Shown piece after piece: positions 31,649 through 42,720 of a stretch of DNA of 64,000 nucleotides; position 1 is the first letter of the stretch, and each line of letters starts with the position of its first letter. A program made the position numbers and the translations under genes. This DNA comes from Drechmeria coniospora. Taxonomy: Eukaryota > Ascomycota > Sordariomycetes > Hypocreales > Ophiocordycipitaceae. The notes under the pieces are model-generated. The model was not told where the DNA came from and ran no database searches. It was given only the letters and a program-made list of their open reading frames with translations. Where the stretch lies: assembly GCF_001625195.1 (NCBI RefSeq), contig NC_054389.1:682001-746000 (forward strand). Reading direction: 5' to 3'.

Positions 31649-33962
31649 TTACGGATTGTTGGAGGAGGGTCTGTTATTTTGACTTTCAACGAAATCATTC
31701 GTCCGTTGTGTGGATGAATTGCAACGATGAGAACCTTGCAACTCGTGTGGATGGGGTGGTGTTACATGTGTTATTATATTCAATTGTCATAAACGGGGGG
31801 TTGCGAGAACGGCCGACCAATGAAAATATGGCCCCCCCTTTCGGACCGGGGCCGGGTGCCGCTAGTACAAGAATGTAGGTACTTACTTAAGTACATACAG
31901 TGCTTCCTCCTCATGGTAGGTGGTCGAGCAAGGCCGCTAGACAATTGCTTACGACACAGCAGACTCAAGAACCCGACTTCACCCAGCTGGTACTACAGCA
32001 ATGCGAGCAATACAGTACATGCACATGCACCTGAGAAGCAGAGTTGGAGCAGCGTATTCCGTCATGTCAAGGTCCGTGGATAGGTGACGAAAGAAAGTGG
32101 AAGATTGTGCGGACGTGAGTGTAGAAGAACGCTCGTTCCTAACGCAGGAAAAAATACATGTGCTGAAAACCTGTCGGTGCGTCGCCTACATGCACCGGGC
32201 TCCAAGTACAAGGTAGGTTATTGTACTTACATGGTGCATCTGTACTCCGTACTGATAATGAACATGCCAAGTGTCTACCTATACCAGTAAGCCTCGGGAT
32301 GTGTGCAGAATAAGTACGAGCACGTCAGGGAACGTCACGTGCGACGTGGCAGCGGCCTGCGGCGAGCGCTCTTGCCCTTTGATTTACCAGAACTGCTCTC
32401 TCGCTCCACGCAACACTCTTGATGGCCTCTCCTTCTCGCTCCCCATTGCCATTGCCCAGCATAAACGACAATGGAGCATGGCGACCCTGGATTGGCGAGC
32501 GGTCGTGAGTACCAGCCTGGCCTGGTCCCCGACTTCCGCTGCCGAATCGACCACGTCCATCGTCGAGCGTCACGTCGAGCGTCGCGTCGAGCGAAGCTTT
32601 CGACCGCGGGGTGCGTCCTTTGAGAGAGGAGTCGGGTGCTGACATAGCTTGTAGCGCAACACACGGCATCGGATACATCGGTAGGTCATGCGGCATACAA
32701 TGCCTTTACATTCCTACCTCGTCCGCGCCCTCGCCTGTATCGACGGCCGAGCATCACGAACTGGGCCATGGTCATTTTCTCCGACGTCGTCACCGTCGAC
32801 GAGAGGGCAAGTACCAGGGCATCGCTCGCAGCGTCGTCGGGCCCTTTCTCGCCGCCGCCGCCGCCGCCGCATCAAGGGCCACCTGGCCGGGCTTCTCCGT
32901 CATCGTCTACGCCCTCATGCTCGTCCGTCCCCATTTTTGGCATGCGGAGAATGGCTTTGACCATATCTAGCCTGTGCGCATGCCGTTGCAAGCGCTACGG
33001 CAAATGTCCGCTTCGCCTTTGGCATGTGGAAGCTGTGCGAGACGCCCAGTGCCGACCCGCCATCTCCGTGCGGCTGACAAAGCTCGGGGGACCCTGGCTT
33101 GCGCAGGCGCACGAGCCAATCGTCGCCATGCCACTCTTCGCCGTCGCTCTCGGCCTGCTTGTGGGCATCGGCTTCCGCCGAGGACAGGGGACCGACCCCG
33201 AAAGAGGATCCGTCCACGGTTGGCCACGGTGTGCCCGGGGAGACGATGGGTGGGCGAGTCTCTACCCGGGGCCGAAGCCGAAGCGGCAGCCTCCTGGCGG
33301 GCCGGATGATGAGGAGAATTCAGGCAACGGAAGAAAATGGGCGTCCAAAGTCAACCTTGTCCTCTCATGCCGTCGCATGCCCTGCGAAGCGAGCGAGTGC
33401 GCATCCGGATTTCGCGTCCAAACTCGCGGGGCGATTAACTCCGAATTCAAACATGCTCCTCTTGACCGGACACATCATCTCGGACACGGCTGAAGAGCGA
33501 GTTCCGTCGCACAGGCGTCGTGCGGTGACGGAGAAGCCATGCTGTTGGCGGAGATAACGCTTTCGTCCGAGGCGGCGATTATGAATACTAGCCAGCCCAC
33601 TTTTGGGCTCGGTGCGCCCCGCGACTCAGAGACAAGCGTACACTGGCCCATCCCCTCCGGTCCGCCGTGGATGCCGAGAGCCAGAGCCGGGACGCTTGCT
33701 GCATCATCGCATCATGGAGCACGACGAGCTTGCTGGCCTCCGAGCATGCCGTCAGGCTTTCGCCTATATAATGATGGGCTCTTCCCATGCAGGCGAGCCT
33801 CTGTCGTAAACACGCACCCAACTCCGTACGTGCAGACGCCCATCCATCTCATCGTCACCAAGGCCATCCGTCAACCCTCACCCTCACCACCCGTTGACTC
33901 GGCCATCGTCGCTGCTCACGTTTGCACATCACAATCGTCGTCGACGTCGGCAAGCCGTCACC
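31649..33962. other. Intergenic; no supported gene
   Basis: A 32.3-33.5 kb section is GC-rich with overlapping open frames on both strands, including a CCG triplet run near 32,855-32,870, but none shows motifs or a signal peptide. The right end is the promoter of the NmrA-like gene. Confidence 0.45.
33765..33772 (+). promoter_or_regulatory. TATA box of the NmrA-like gene
   Basis: TATATAAT about 190 bp before the start codon, in otherwise GC-rich sequence. Confidence 0.45.
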
Positions 33963-35041
33963 ATGGCCCCTCGGTACGCCAAGGACCAGCCCGCGGGGTT
34001 CACCAACCGCATTGAGCGTGTTGCCATCGTCGGGGTATGTGCCCGGCCCGTCACCCCATCGGTCGTGCTCACCAATGCTGATGAGCAACCAAGGTCGGCG
34101 GCCAAGTCGGCAGCGCCATGACGGCAGCCCTCCTCTCGACCGGCAAGCACACCGTCACGGCCGTCACGCGAGCGAGCAGCGAGACCAAGGTGCCCGAGGG
34201 CGTCGTCGCCGCCAAGGTGGACTACGACGACGAGCAGACGCTCGTCGATGCCCTTCGCGGCCAGCAGTTCCTCATCATCTCCATGGCCGTCACGGCGCCC
34301 CCGGATTCCCAGGACAAGCTCATCAAGGCGGCGGCCAAGGCCGGCGTGCCGTGGGTCATGCCCAACTGCTACGGCACCGACGTCGAGGACAGGGAGCTCG
34401 GCGACGAGAACCTCACGGGCCCGAGGGTGCGGGCGGGGATCGAGGCCGTCGAGCGGGAAGGCGTCGGCTCGTGGGTGGCCATGTGCTGCTCCTTCTGGTA
34501 CGAGTACTCGCTCGGCATGGGCCCCGGCTGGTTCGGCTTCGACTTTGGGAAGAAAAAGGTGACGTTCAACGACGCCGGGACGACGCGCATCAACACGTCG
34601 ACCTGGGACCAGTGCGGACGCGCCATCAAGGCCCTCCTGAGCCTCAAGGAGCTGCCCGACGACGCCGACGACGACGCGCCGACGCTGTCGAGGTGGCGCG
34701 ACAAGCCGCTCTACATCTCGAGCTTCCTCCTCTCGCAGCGAGACATGCTCGACAGCGTCCAGCGCGTGACGGGCACGACCGACGCCGACTGGCAGATCGA
34801 GCACGAGGAGAGCCGAGCGCGGTACCGGCGCGGCATGGACATGTTCAAGCAGGGCGAGCTCCTCGGCTTCGGCATCTGCCTCTACACCCGCACCTTTTTC
34901 CCCGACGGCGGCGGCAACTTTGAGGCGACGCGGGGGCTCGCCAACGACGTGCTCGGGCTGCCAAAGGAGGACGTTGATGAGGCGACGAGGCGGGCGCTGG
35001 CCATGGTGGACGGAGGCTTCGGGCCGCCCAAGAGGGGTTGA
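33963..35041 (+). CDS. NmrA-like/isoflavone-reductase-like NAD(P)-binding protein
   Basis: Two exons, 33963-34034 and 34094-35041; the 59-nt intron (GTATGT donor) falls inside the nucleotide-binding loop and splicing restores VAIVGVGGQVGSAM, the GxxGxxG motif. The joined protein is 339 residues, the usual length. Further atypical SDR features: VTAVTRASS after beta2, a VDYDDEQTLVDAL segment, and PWVMPNCYGTD, then a long C-terminal substrate region. Family members are reductases or redox sensors such as NmrA (nitrogen regulation); they bind NAD(P) and are cytosolic. The specific substrate cannot be told. A TATA box precedes it at 33765. Confidence 0.88.
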
Positions 35042-36312
35042 GGTTGCCGTCTGGGAACCCCCACGTCGGTCGGTGGTGCGCTGATCTCGGTACCCCCGAT
35101 GGGACCCGCTGTAAGAGCTGGGGGAGCTACCATGTCACCGATGACATTAATGCTGGGTACTACCAAGATTCCGAAGAATAATAGTTGTACTTGCAGGCCG
35201 TGCTGTGACTATTACTTGGTACAGTACAGTCACCACTGTAGAGAAAAGTGACGATTCAATTTTGGTTGCGCTACCATTACGAGTTGAATCGACACTCTTG
35301 CCACCCCGCTATAGCCCATAAGTGATACGTGTACTGTACTGTACGTACTGTAACTCGAGTGCTTGTGTTCCGTAGATGCAGTAATTACTGTCTAGACTCG
35401 CTCTTTGGCGCTCGCTGGCTGGTACGTCATATGCAAGTTACAGCACTTGCACACGCACTGTTGGAAACTCGTGTTGACGGAGATGACGTCACAATCACAC
35501 CTTGCCCTGCAATTCTCGACGTGAAATGAAGATATCTGCGAGCTCGACTCGCCCATGTTGTGCAATGCATTGAGAGACAAGCAACCCCCGCAAAGGAGCC
35601 ATCTTGGTTTGAACCAATCCGTCAGGCTGCGAGCTAAGCTCCATATTCCGTAGAGTATGAATTGAGTTTCCCCTCCGGCAGCTCCGGACAAGAGGCCTAG
35701 TGGGGGGGGGGGGAGGTCGTCAATTCGACATCTGGCAGATGGCGTAGGCGACGTTGACACCTTGACGTCGTCAACTTTTCTTTCCTTCCCACACCCGCCA
35801 ATGCGCATGCCGTAAGCTGCCGTTTGTGTCATCAAAGGTGATGACGGCTGCTGTCCGAATGACGCTCGATGCTGCCGGTGAATCCCTACTCTCAGAAGTT
35901 TCTTGCTCGTTCCTCATGTACTCTGCACCCGGCACCCAGACATACAGGCTTCGGGCATAGACGGCCAGTGCACTGTAGATACCTGGACTGGTGAGAAACC
36001 CTCGCCCCCCCCCCTCCCCTCCTCCCCCAGCGCCCACAGCATCGTCACCGCTTCATTCTTCCCTCGCGCGCGCCCCCAAGACCACGTCTTTTTTTATCCA
36101 TTTCTTCGCCATTTCTGCTGCTTTGGACGCCTCGTGGATGCGAATACGAATAGCCATGCTGACCGTCTGCCCCTTGTCGTCGCATCCAGTGCACTCCCAT
36201 TCCAATCCTTCGCGCTAGCCCGACAGCAGCTCCAGCGGTTCCAGCAGCGCCAGCCGAGCGTGGGGTAGCAGCTCGCCTGCTCCTCCCGCCCGCTCCGCTT
36301 CTCTCCCTCATC
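35042..36312. other. Intergenic; promoter of GDB1 at right
   Basis: Contains the second dispersed-repeat copy (35256-35310), a G-run at about 35,702-35,712 and a few GTAC words near 35,160-35,350. The 300 bp before 36,313 are C/T-rich, as is common in fungal leaders of highly expressed genes. Confidence 0.5.
35256..35310. repeat. Dispersed repeat, copy 2
   Basis: Partner of 30532-30586; the first 21 bp are identical and nine differences follow in the remainder. Same orientation. Confidence 0.7.
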
Positions 36313-39300
36313 ATGAGCCCCAGAACCATGACGTCCAACGAGGTGTATCTGCTGCCGCTCAACGACGACGGCTCGCCAAACGTCGCCGGCGAGTACATTT
36401 ACCTCGCCCCCCGATCCGCCGACCCCGTCACCGTTCGCTTCGCCATCGAGGGCACCTCCTCCATATGTCGTCATGGCAGCCTCTGGGTCAACATCCCCCC
36501 CAAGGATCACGAATTCCGTCGTGACAGCTTTCGGGAGTTCAAGTCCGCCCCCCCCCCGCTCGCTGGCTGTCCGGAAGAGTGCGCCGTATCTGTCCTCGAG
36601 GCTTACCCTGTCCCAGACTGAAGCCCGACTTCAATCGTACCATCGAAATCTCCGTTCCCATCTACCAGCCCGGCGCCTTCGCCTTCTACACCACCTATGC
36701 CGGCCTGCCCAAGCTCGAGCCGCACCTCGCCGTCGAGCCCTCGACGACGGACCAAAAGTTGGAAAAGACGCCCTTGTACTACATCGATGTCGCTCCGCGG
36801 CTGCGGCTCGATGGCAGTCCGCTGCCGCTGCCGGCTCTCTCCATGTTCTCGCTCATCGGGAAGCTCATGGGCCGCTTTCCGACCGACTGGGAAAGGCACT
36901 TTGCCGGCATCGGCAACCGGGGCTACAACATGGTCCACTTCACCCCCCTCCAGGTTCGCGGCGAATCCAACTCCCCCTTCAGCCTCTACGACCAGCTCGG
37001 CTGGGACGCCGACTGCTTCCCCCAAGGCGAGGCCGACGTCGAGAGAATGGTGGAGAGCCTGGAGAAGAATCACTCGCTGCTCAGCCTGACGGACATTGTC
37101 CTCAACCACACCGCCAACAACACCATGTGGCTCCAGGAGCACCCGGAAGCCGGCTACAACCTGACGACGGCGCCCTGGCTCGAGTCCGCCTACGTGCTCG
37201 ACACCAAGCTGCTCGAGCTGAGCGACAGCATGGAAAGCCTGGGCCTGCCCCTCGATCCCGCGTCCACCGACGATCTGATGCGCATCATGGCGGCCATCAA
37301 GACCGAGGTCGTCGCCAAGATTCGCCTCTGGGAGTTCTACGCCCTCGACGTCGACCGCGACGCCGACGCCGCCGTCGAAGCCTGGACCCTCGGCAAGACC
37401 TTCCAGCCCGCCGCCGACGACGCCGGCTTCGAGGAAACCGTCGAGCGGCTCGAGACGGGCAACCTGTCCGCTCAGGTCGACTTTATGAGAAAGTTTTCCC
37501 TGCGCGGCCTGGAAAGCCTCGGACCGCGCTACAAGCGAAGCGTCGACCACTCCGTCGCCGCCACCATGCTCTCCTTTTCCATGGGCCGCTTCGAGGCCGG
37601 CAACCCGTCCGCGCCCGACAAGGCGGCGGCGAGGACGAGGATGGTGCAGGTTCTGGACGCCCTGAACGTCGACTTTTACAAGGAGTACGACGCCGACATT
37701 GACGAGATCCTCGAGCAGCTCTACAATCGCCTCAAGTACGTCCGCCTCGACGAGCACGGCCCCAGGCTCGGCCCCATCACCAAGGCGAACCCCCTCATCG
37801 AGACCTACTTCACGAGGCTTCCCTCCAACGCGACGACGGCCAAGCACAAGCCCGGGGACCTCGTCCTCGTGAACAACGGTTGGGTTTGGGCCGGCAACGC
37901 CATGGTCGACAACGCCGGCCCGAGCTCGCGCGTCTACCTGCGGCGCGAGGTCATCGTCTGGGGCGATTGCGTCAAGCTGCGATACGGCTCCGGTCCCGAC
38001 GACAGTCCCTGGCTCTGGCGGCACATGACGGCCTACGCCCGCCTCCTCGCCAAGCACTTTGCCGGATTCCGCATCGACAACTGCCATTCCACGCCGCTGC
38101 ACGTTGCCGAGCACATCCTCGACGAGGCCCGCCGCGTTCGGCCGGACCTCTACGTCGTCGCCGAGCTCTTCACCGGCTCCGAGGAGATGGACTACGTCTT
38201 CGTCAAGAGGCTCGGCCTGAGCTCCCTCATCCGCGAGGCCATGCAGGCTTGGAGCACGTCCGAGCTGAGCAGGCTCGTCCACCGCCACGGCGGCCGACCC
38301 ATCGGGAGCTTCGAGGTCGACAACATCACCCGGTCCGACACGGGCTCGCCGCCGACCAGTCCCACCACGACCGGTCCGGACGGTCACCTCTCGCGGGAAA
38401 TCATCCGCCAGATCAGGCCGACGCCCGTCCACGCCCTCTTCATGGACTGCACGCACGACAACGAAACGCCGGCCCAGAAGCGGGACGCCCGAGACACGCT
38501 GCCCAACGCCGCCCTCGTCTGCATGTGCTCCAGCGCGACGGGCAGCGTCATGGGATACGACGAGATCTACCCGCGCCTCGTCGACCTCGTCGGCGAGAAG
38601 CGGACCTACACGTCCGAGTCGTCCGCTTCGCCCTCGGTCAACATCGGCGGCGGCAAGAACGGCATCGGCGGCGTCAAGAAGCTTCTGAACCAGATCCACA
38701 CCCTCATGGGCAAGGACGGCTACGACGAAACCCACATCCACCACGAGGAGGAGTACATCACCGTCCACAGGGTCCATCCCGGGTCCCGCAAAGGATACTT
38801 CCTCATCGCCCACACGGCCTTCCCCGGCTACGGCAACGGCAACGGCGCCTTCAACCCGGTCCGTCTCACCGGCACGCGCGCGAGGCATCTGGGAAGCTGG
38901 ATGCTCGAGGTCGACGCGAGCGAAGAGGCCACCCGGAAGACGCTTGCCGACGAGCAGCACCTCCGCGGCCTGCCCAGTCGCGTCGTGGATTTGGCCGGCA
39001 TCAAGATGGAACTGCACGGCGACGACACCATCGTCACCGTCCGCGACAAGTTCCCCCCGGGGAGCATCGCGCTCTTCGAAACCTGGATTCCCGCGGCCGA
39101 GCATTCGGCCGGCCTGGACACGTACGTGACCTCGGGCGCCACCGCGGCCTGGAGCCGCGTCGATCTCATCGACCTCAACTTCCTGCTCTACCGCTGCGAG
39201 GCGGAGGAGAAGGACTCGAGCGGTGGCCGCGACGGCACGTACGACATTCCCGGCCACGGCAAGCTCAACTACGCCGGCTTGCAAGGATGGTGGAGCCTTC

Positions 39301-41192
39301 TCAAGAACATCGTGCGGGACAACAACCTGGCCCACCCCCTGTGCCAAAATCTCCGCGACGGAACTTGGGCTCTCGACTACATCGTGGGGCGGGTCGAGCG
39401 GATGAGCAGGACGGCCGGCCACGAGCGGCTCGAGAAGCCTGCCGCCTGGCTCAGGGAGCGATTCGACGCTCTCCGAACCATCCCCAGCTTCCTGCTGCCG
39501 CGGTACTTTGGCCTCGTCTTGCGGACGGCCTACCAGGCGAGCTGGAACAGGGGTCTCGAGCTGATGAACGCCAGCGTCAACGAAGGCCAATGGTTTCTGC
39601 AGAGCCTCGCCATGGTGAGCATTCAGCAAACGGGCATGGTCAAGTCGGCCTCGCTGTGGCCGAACAAGCCCGTCCCCAGCGTCGCCGCCGGCCTGCCTCA
39701 TTTTGCCGTCGAGTGGGCGAGGTGCTGGGGTCGCGACGTCTTCATCGCCATCCGCGGCCTGTACCTCGGCACCGGCCGCTTCGCCGAGGCCAAGGAGCAC
39801 ATCCATGCATTTGCGAGCGTCCTGAAGCACGGCATGATACCCAACCTGTTGAGCAGCGGCGACGCGCCGCGCTACAACGCCCGAGACTCCATCTGGTTCT
39901 TCCTGCAGGCGATCCAGGATTACATTCACTTCGCCCCCGGCGGCGCGAGCCTGCTAGGGGAAAAGGTGAAGCGGAGGTTCTTGCCCTACGACGACACGTG
40001 GTTCCCGACGGACGATGCGCGGGCCTACTCCAAGGAGAGCACGGTGGAGGACGTCATCCAGGAAGCCCTGCAAAGGCACGCCTCGGGCATGAAATACCGC
40101 GAGGCAAACGCGGGGCCCCAGATTGACTCTCAGATGAGCGACGAAGGCTTCAACCAGGACATCAGCGTCGATTGGAGCACGGGCCTCGTCTTCGGTGGCA
40201 ATCAATTCAACTGCGGCACCTGGATGGACAAGATGGGCGAGAGCGAACGCGCCGGCTCCAAGGGAGTGCCCGGGACCCCTCGCGACGGGGCCGCCATCGA
40301 GATCACCGGACTCCTATACAGCACCGTCGCCTGGCTGGCCACGCTGCACAAGGAAGGCAAGTACGCCTACTCGGGCGTGAAAAAGACGGACGGCACCGCC
40401 GTCTCGTTCGCCGACTGGGCGAAGCTCATCAAGGGCAACTTTGAGCGGTGCTACTACGTTCCAGTGTCACCGGACGACGACGCGAGGTACGACGTCAATC
40501 CTCGGGTCGTCAACCGACGAGGCATCTACAAGGACCTGTACAGGTCCGGGAAGGAGTACGAGGATTACCAGCTGCGGTGCAACTTTCCCATCGCCATGAG
40601 CGTCGCGCCATCCCTCTTCGACGCCGACCACGCCATGCACGCCCTCTGCCTCGCCGACAGCGTCCTCCGCGGCCCGACGGGCATGGCGACGCTGGACCCG
40701 GCCGACCTCAACTACCGGCCGTACTACCGCAACAGCGAAGACAGCGACGACTTTGCCACGAGCAAGGGACGCAACTACCACCAAGGGCCCGAGTGGCTCT
40801 GGCCCACGGGTTTCTTCCTCCGCGCGCTGCTCAAGTTCGACCTCAAGCGGCGCACGACGTCCGAGGGACGGGTCGAGGCCTTCCAGCAGGTGACGAGGCG
40901 CTTGAGCGGCTGCAAGGCAATGATAGGGGACAGCGTCTGGGCGGGCTTGGCCGAGCTGACGCAGAAGAACGGGGAGCACTGCCACGACTCGGTGAGTCGA
41001 TCGGAACCGTCGGGGAAAGGCGTCGATGCTAACGCGTAACAGTGCCCGACGCAGGCGTGGTCAGCCGGTTGTCTCATCGACCTGTACATGGACGCGCTGG
41101 AGGAGCAGCAGGCGATCAGGGCCTCGGCACAAATGCTGCACGGTCTGCCCAACACCGGCAAGACGGCAACACTCGACATCGCCCAGCGTTAG
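36313..41192 (+). CDS. GDB1: Glycogen debranching enzyme
   Basis: Three exons, 36313-36542, 36617-40991 and 41043-41192, giving 1,584 residues, close to the usual 1,500-1,550. Intron 2 has a GTGAGT donor and a perfect GCTAAC branch site; intron 1 has a plain GTCCGC donor but joins REF-K-LKPDFNRT in frame. The N-terminal half is the 4-alpha-glucanotransferase (GH13-like): region II FRIDNCHSTP with the nucleophile Asp, VVAELFTGSEEMD with the acid Glu, and region IV FMDCTHDNET. The C-terminal half is the amylo-1,6-glucosidase: EWARCWGRDVFIAIRGLYLGTGRF, then NFPIAMSVAP, and the end CPTQAWSAGCLIDLY. It removes branch points of glycogen in the cytosol: moves a maltotriosyl unit, then hydrolyses the remaining 1,6-linked glucose. 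A complete gene with no signs of damage. Confidence 0.95.
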
Positions 41193-41897
41193 GCGGGGGG
41201 GGCCATTGTTCACCTGCCCCCCCCCCTCGTTACATGACAATAATGAATGGACAAGACGGTGGATGCAGCAGTGAAGGGACGTCGGTACTAGTAACTAGCC
41301 AGCATAGATGGACAAGGTTTCATTTCGGCTACGTCTATTAACCTGATGGGAATAGTATGCTTTTCAAAGGGCTGCCAAGCCCGGAGTATAAAAAAAAGAG
41401 GAAATAAAGAAGAAAGTGGTGAATGAATAAAGTGTATGCAAACGTAACCCCGCGTTGCGCCTCCCACTTGAGCCCGACAAACGACTTTTCATAATTGGGA
41501 GTCCTGGAGGCTCTGATGCGGCACGCGAACCCAGCACCAACCAACCCAGGTCGGAAGCAAAACAGTCCAAAAATATGCAAGTGTGATGCAAGTAGCAGAA
41601 CGCCGCATGCTGGTGATGGCTCGCAAGGCGACGAGGCACAGATTTCGATTCCAAGAAAGTCGGGTTGACGTGTCATGAGATGACGGAGGGTTCCTGGCGA
41701 TGCCTCCGGCGGATTGGAGGAGAGCACGAGCAGGAAAGGTGAGCTATGTGTATGTCCAGGTAAGAAGCCGCGATGCATCGTCTCGTTGGCAAAAAGTGCA
41801 AGTGATTACACGCCAAGCGAGTTGGCGCGGCGCAAGAACGAAGAGCGGACGGTAGAAAGGTCGGATCGTCGTTTGATGCACGCAAGTTGCTCCTCGG
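41193..41897. other. Convergent 3' spacer between GDB1 and CFEM-like gene
   Basis: About 700 bp between convergent stop codons. A poly-C run lies near 41,217-41,227 and an A-rich stretch near 41,390-41,410. Frames here show no protein features. Confidence 0.55.
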
Positions 41898-42720
41898 CTA
41901 CGTCCGCCGGCTGGAGAACCACTTCGTCTTCTCCTTGGTCGGCTGGGGCTTCTCGGTCATGGCGCCCGTCTCGGCATCGGGATTAAAGGTCATGGGCATG
42001 ACAGACTCGGAGCCGGTGACGGTCGGGCCCCAGGAAGGATGGGAGCTGGAACCGGAGTGCTTCTGGCCCATAAACTGCTGTCGGTCCTTCTTGCGGATGT
42101 AGCGACGACGCCACAGGCAGGCGCCCACCCAGATGACGGTGATGCCGACGACGAGAAGGACGATGAAGATGACCCATTGCCAGTGGTTCGAAATCCTGTC
42201 GGCGCGGCCTGGTCAGCGTGCCGTACAGTTTGGGGGCAGTAGGGGTGCGTCTCGGGCGTGCGTCACTTACCAGTCGCCACCTCCGCTGTTGCTGTTGGCA
42301 CTTGCGCTCGCGGCCGACGTTGGTTTGCTGCCGGAAATGGTCGTTGTTTTGGGGTTTGAAGCGCGTGCGGTCGTCGTCTTCGGCGTCGCGCACATGCCCT
42401 GGAACCATGCCGCGACGGACTGGAGACCGCCGTTGACGCCGTTGCAGGCCTCGTCGCAGACACCGGCCGTTCCTTGGGAGAAGGGTGACACCTTGTCATG
42501 GGCGCAGAAGCAGGCCACGTAGGAGCCAGCGTTGGCCGGGGCCACGGCGGGAGGGACGCAGGCACCGTTGGCATCGTAGAGGGGACCGCACTGCTTGGCA
42601 CAGTCGGGAAGCCTCGAGGGATCGCTGAAGGGCGGGATGGTCGTGACGGGTAGTTGGGCTGGCCAAGGTTAGCGAGGCAAGGAAGCGAGGCCGAGGGGGT
42701 CGAGGCAGGAGCATACCCAT
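41898..42720 (-). CDS. CFEM-like cysteine-rich single-pass membrane protein
   Basis: Three exons on the minus strand: 42717-42720 (only ATGG), 42271-42658 and 41898-42195, with GCTAAC and GCTGAC branch sites; joined protein 229 residues beginning MAQLPVTTIPPFSDP. The N-terminal domain has eight cysteines in CFEM-like spacing (CAKQC, GAC, ACFC, GVCDEAC, then C in FQGMC). A Ser/Thr-rich stalk follows, then a single transmembrane helix (WVIFIVLLVVGITVIWVGAC) and a basic stop-transfer LWRRRYIRKKDRQ. No classical signal peptide is evident. The tail is cytosolic. Family role: surface-exposed cysteine-rich domain tied to the plasma membrane; haem binding is known for some CFEM proteins, but the conserved Asp for iron is not obvious here, so function is open. 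The four-nucleotide first exon is noteworthy. Confidence 0.8.

Noticed and set aside
32611..33560. Several overlapping open frames on both strands
   Set aside because: Composition-driven; no start context, domain or signal peptide supports any of them.
36603..39929. 1,108-codon open frame on the minus strand opposite GDB1
   Set aside because: It is the mirror of a secure gene. High GC at third positions leaves the antisense frame open; the predicted sequence is rich in Val, Gly, Arg and Asp without domains.
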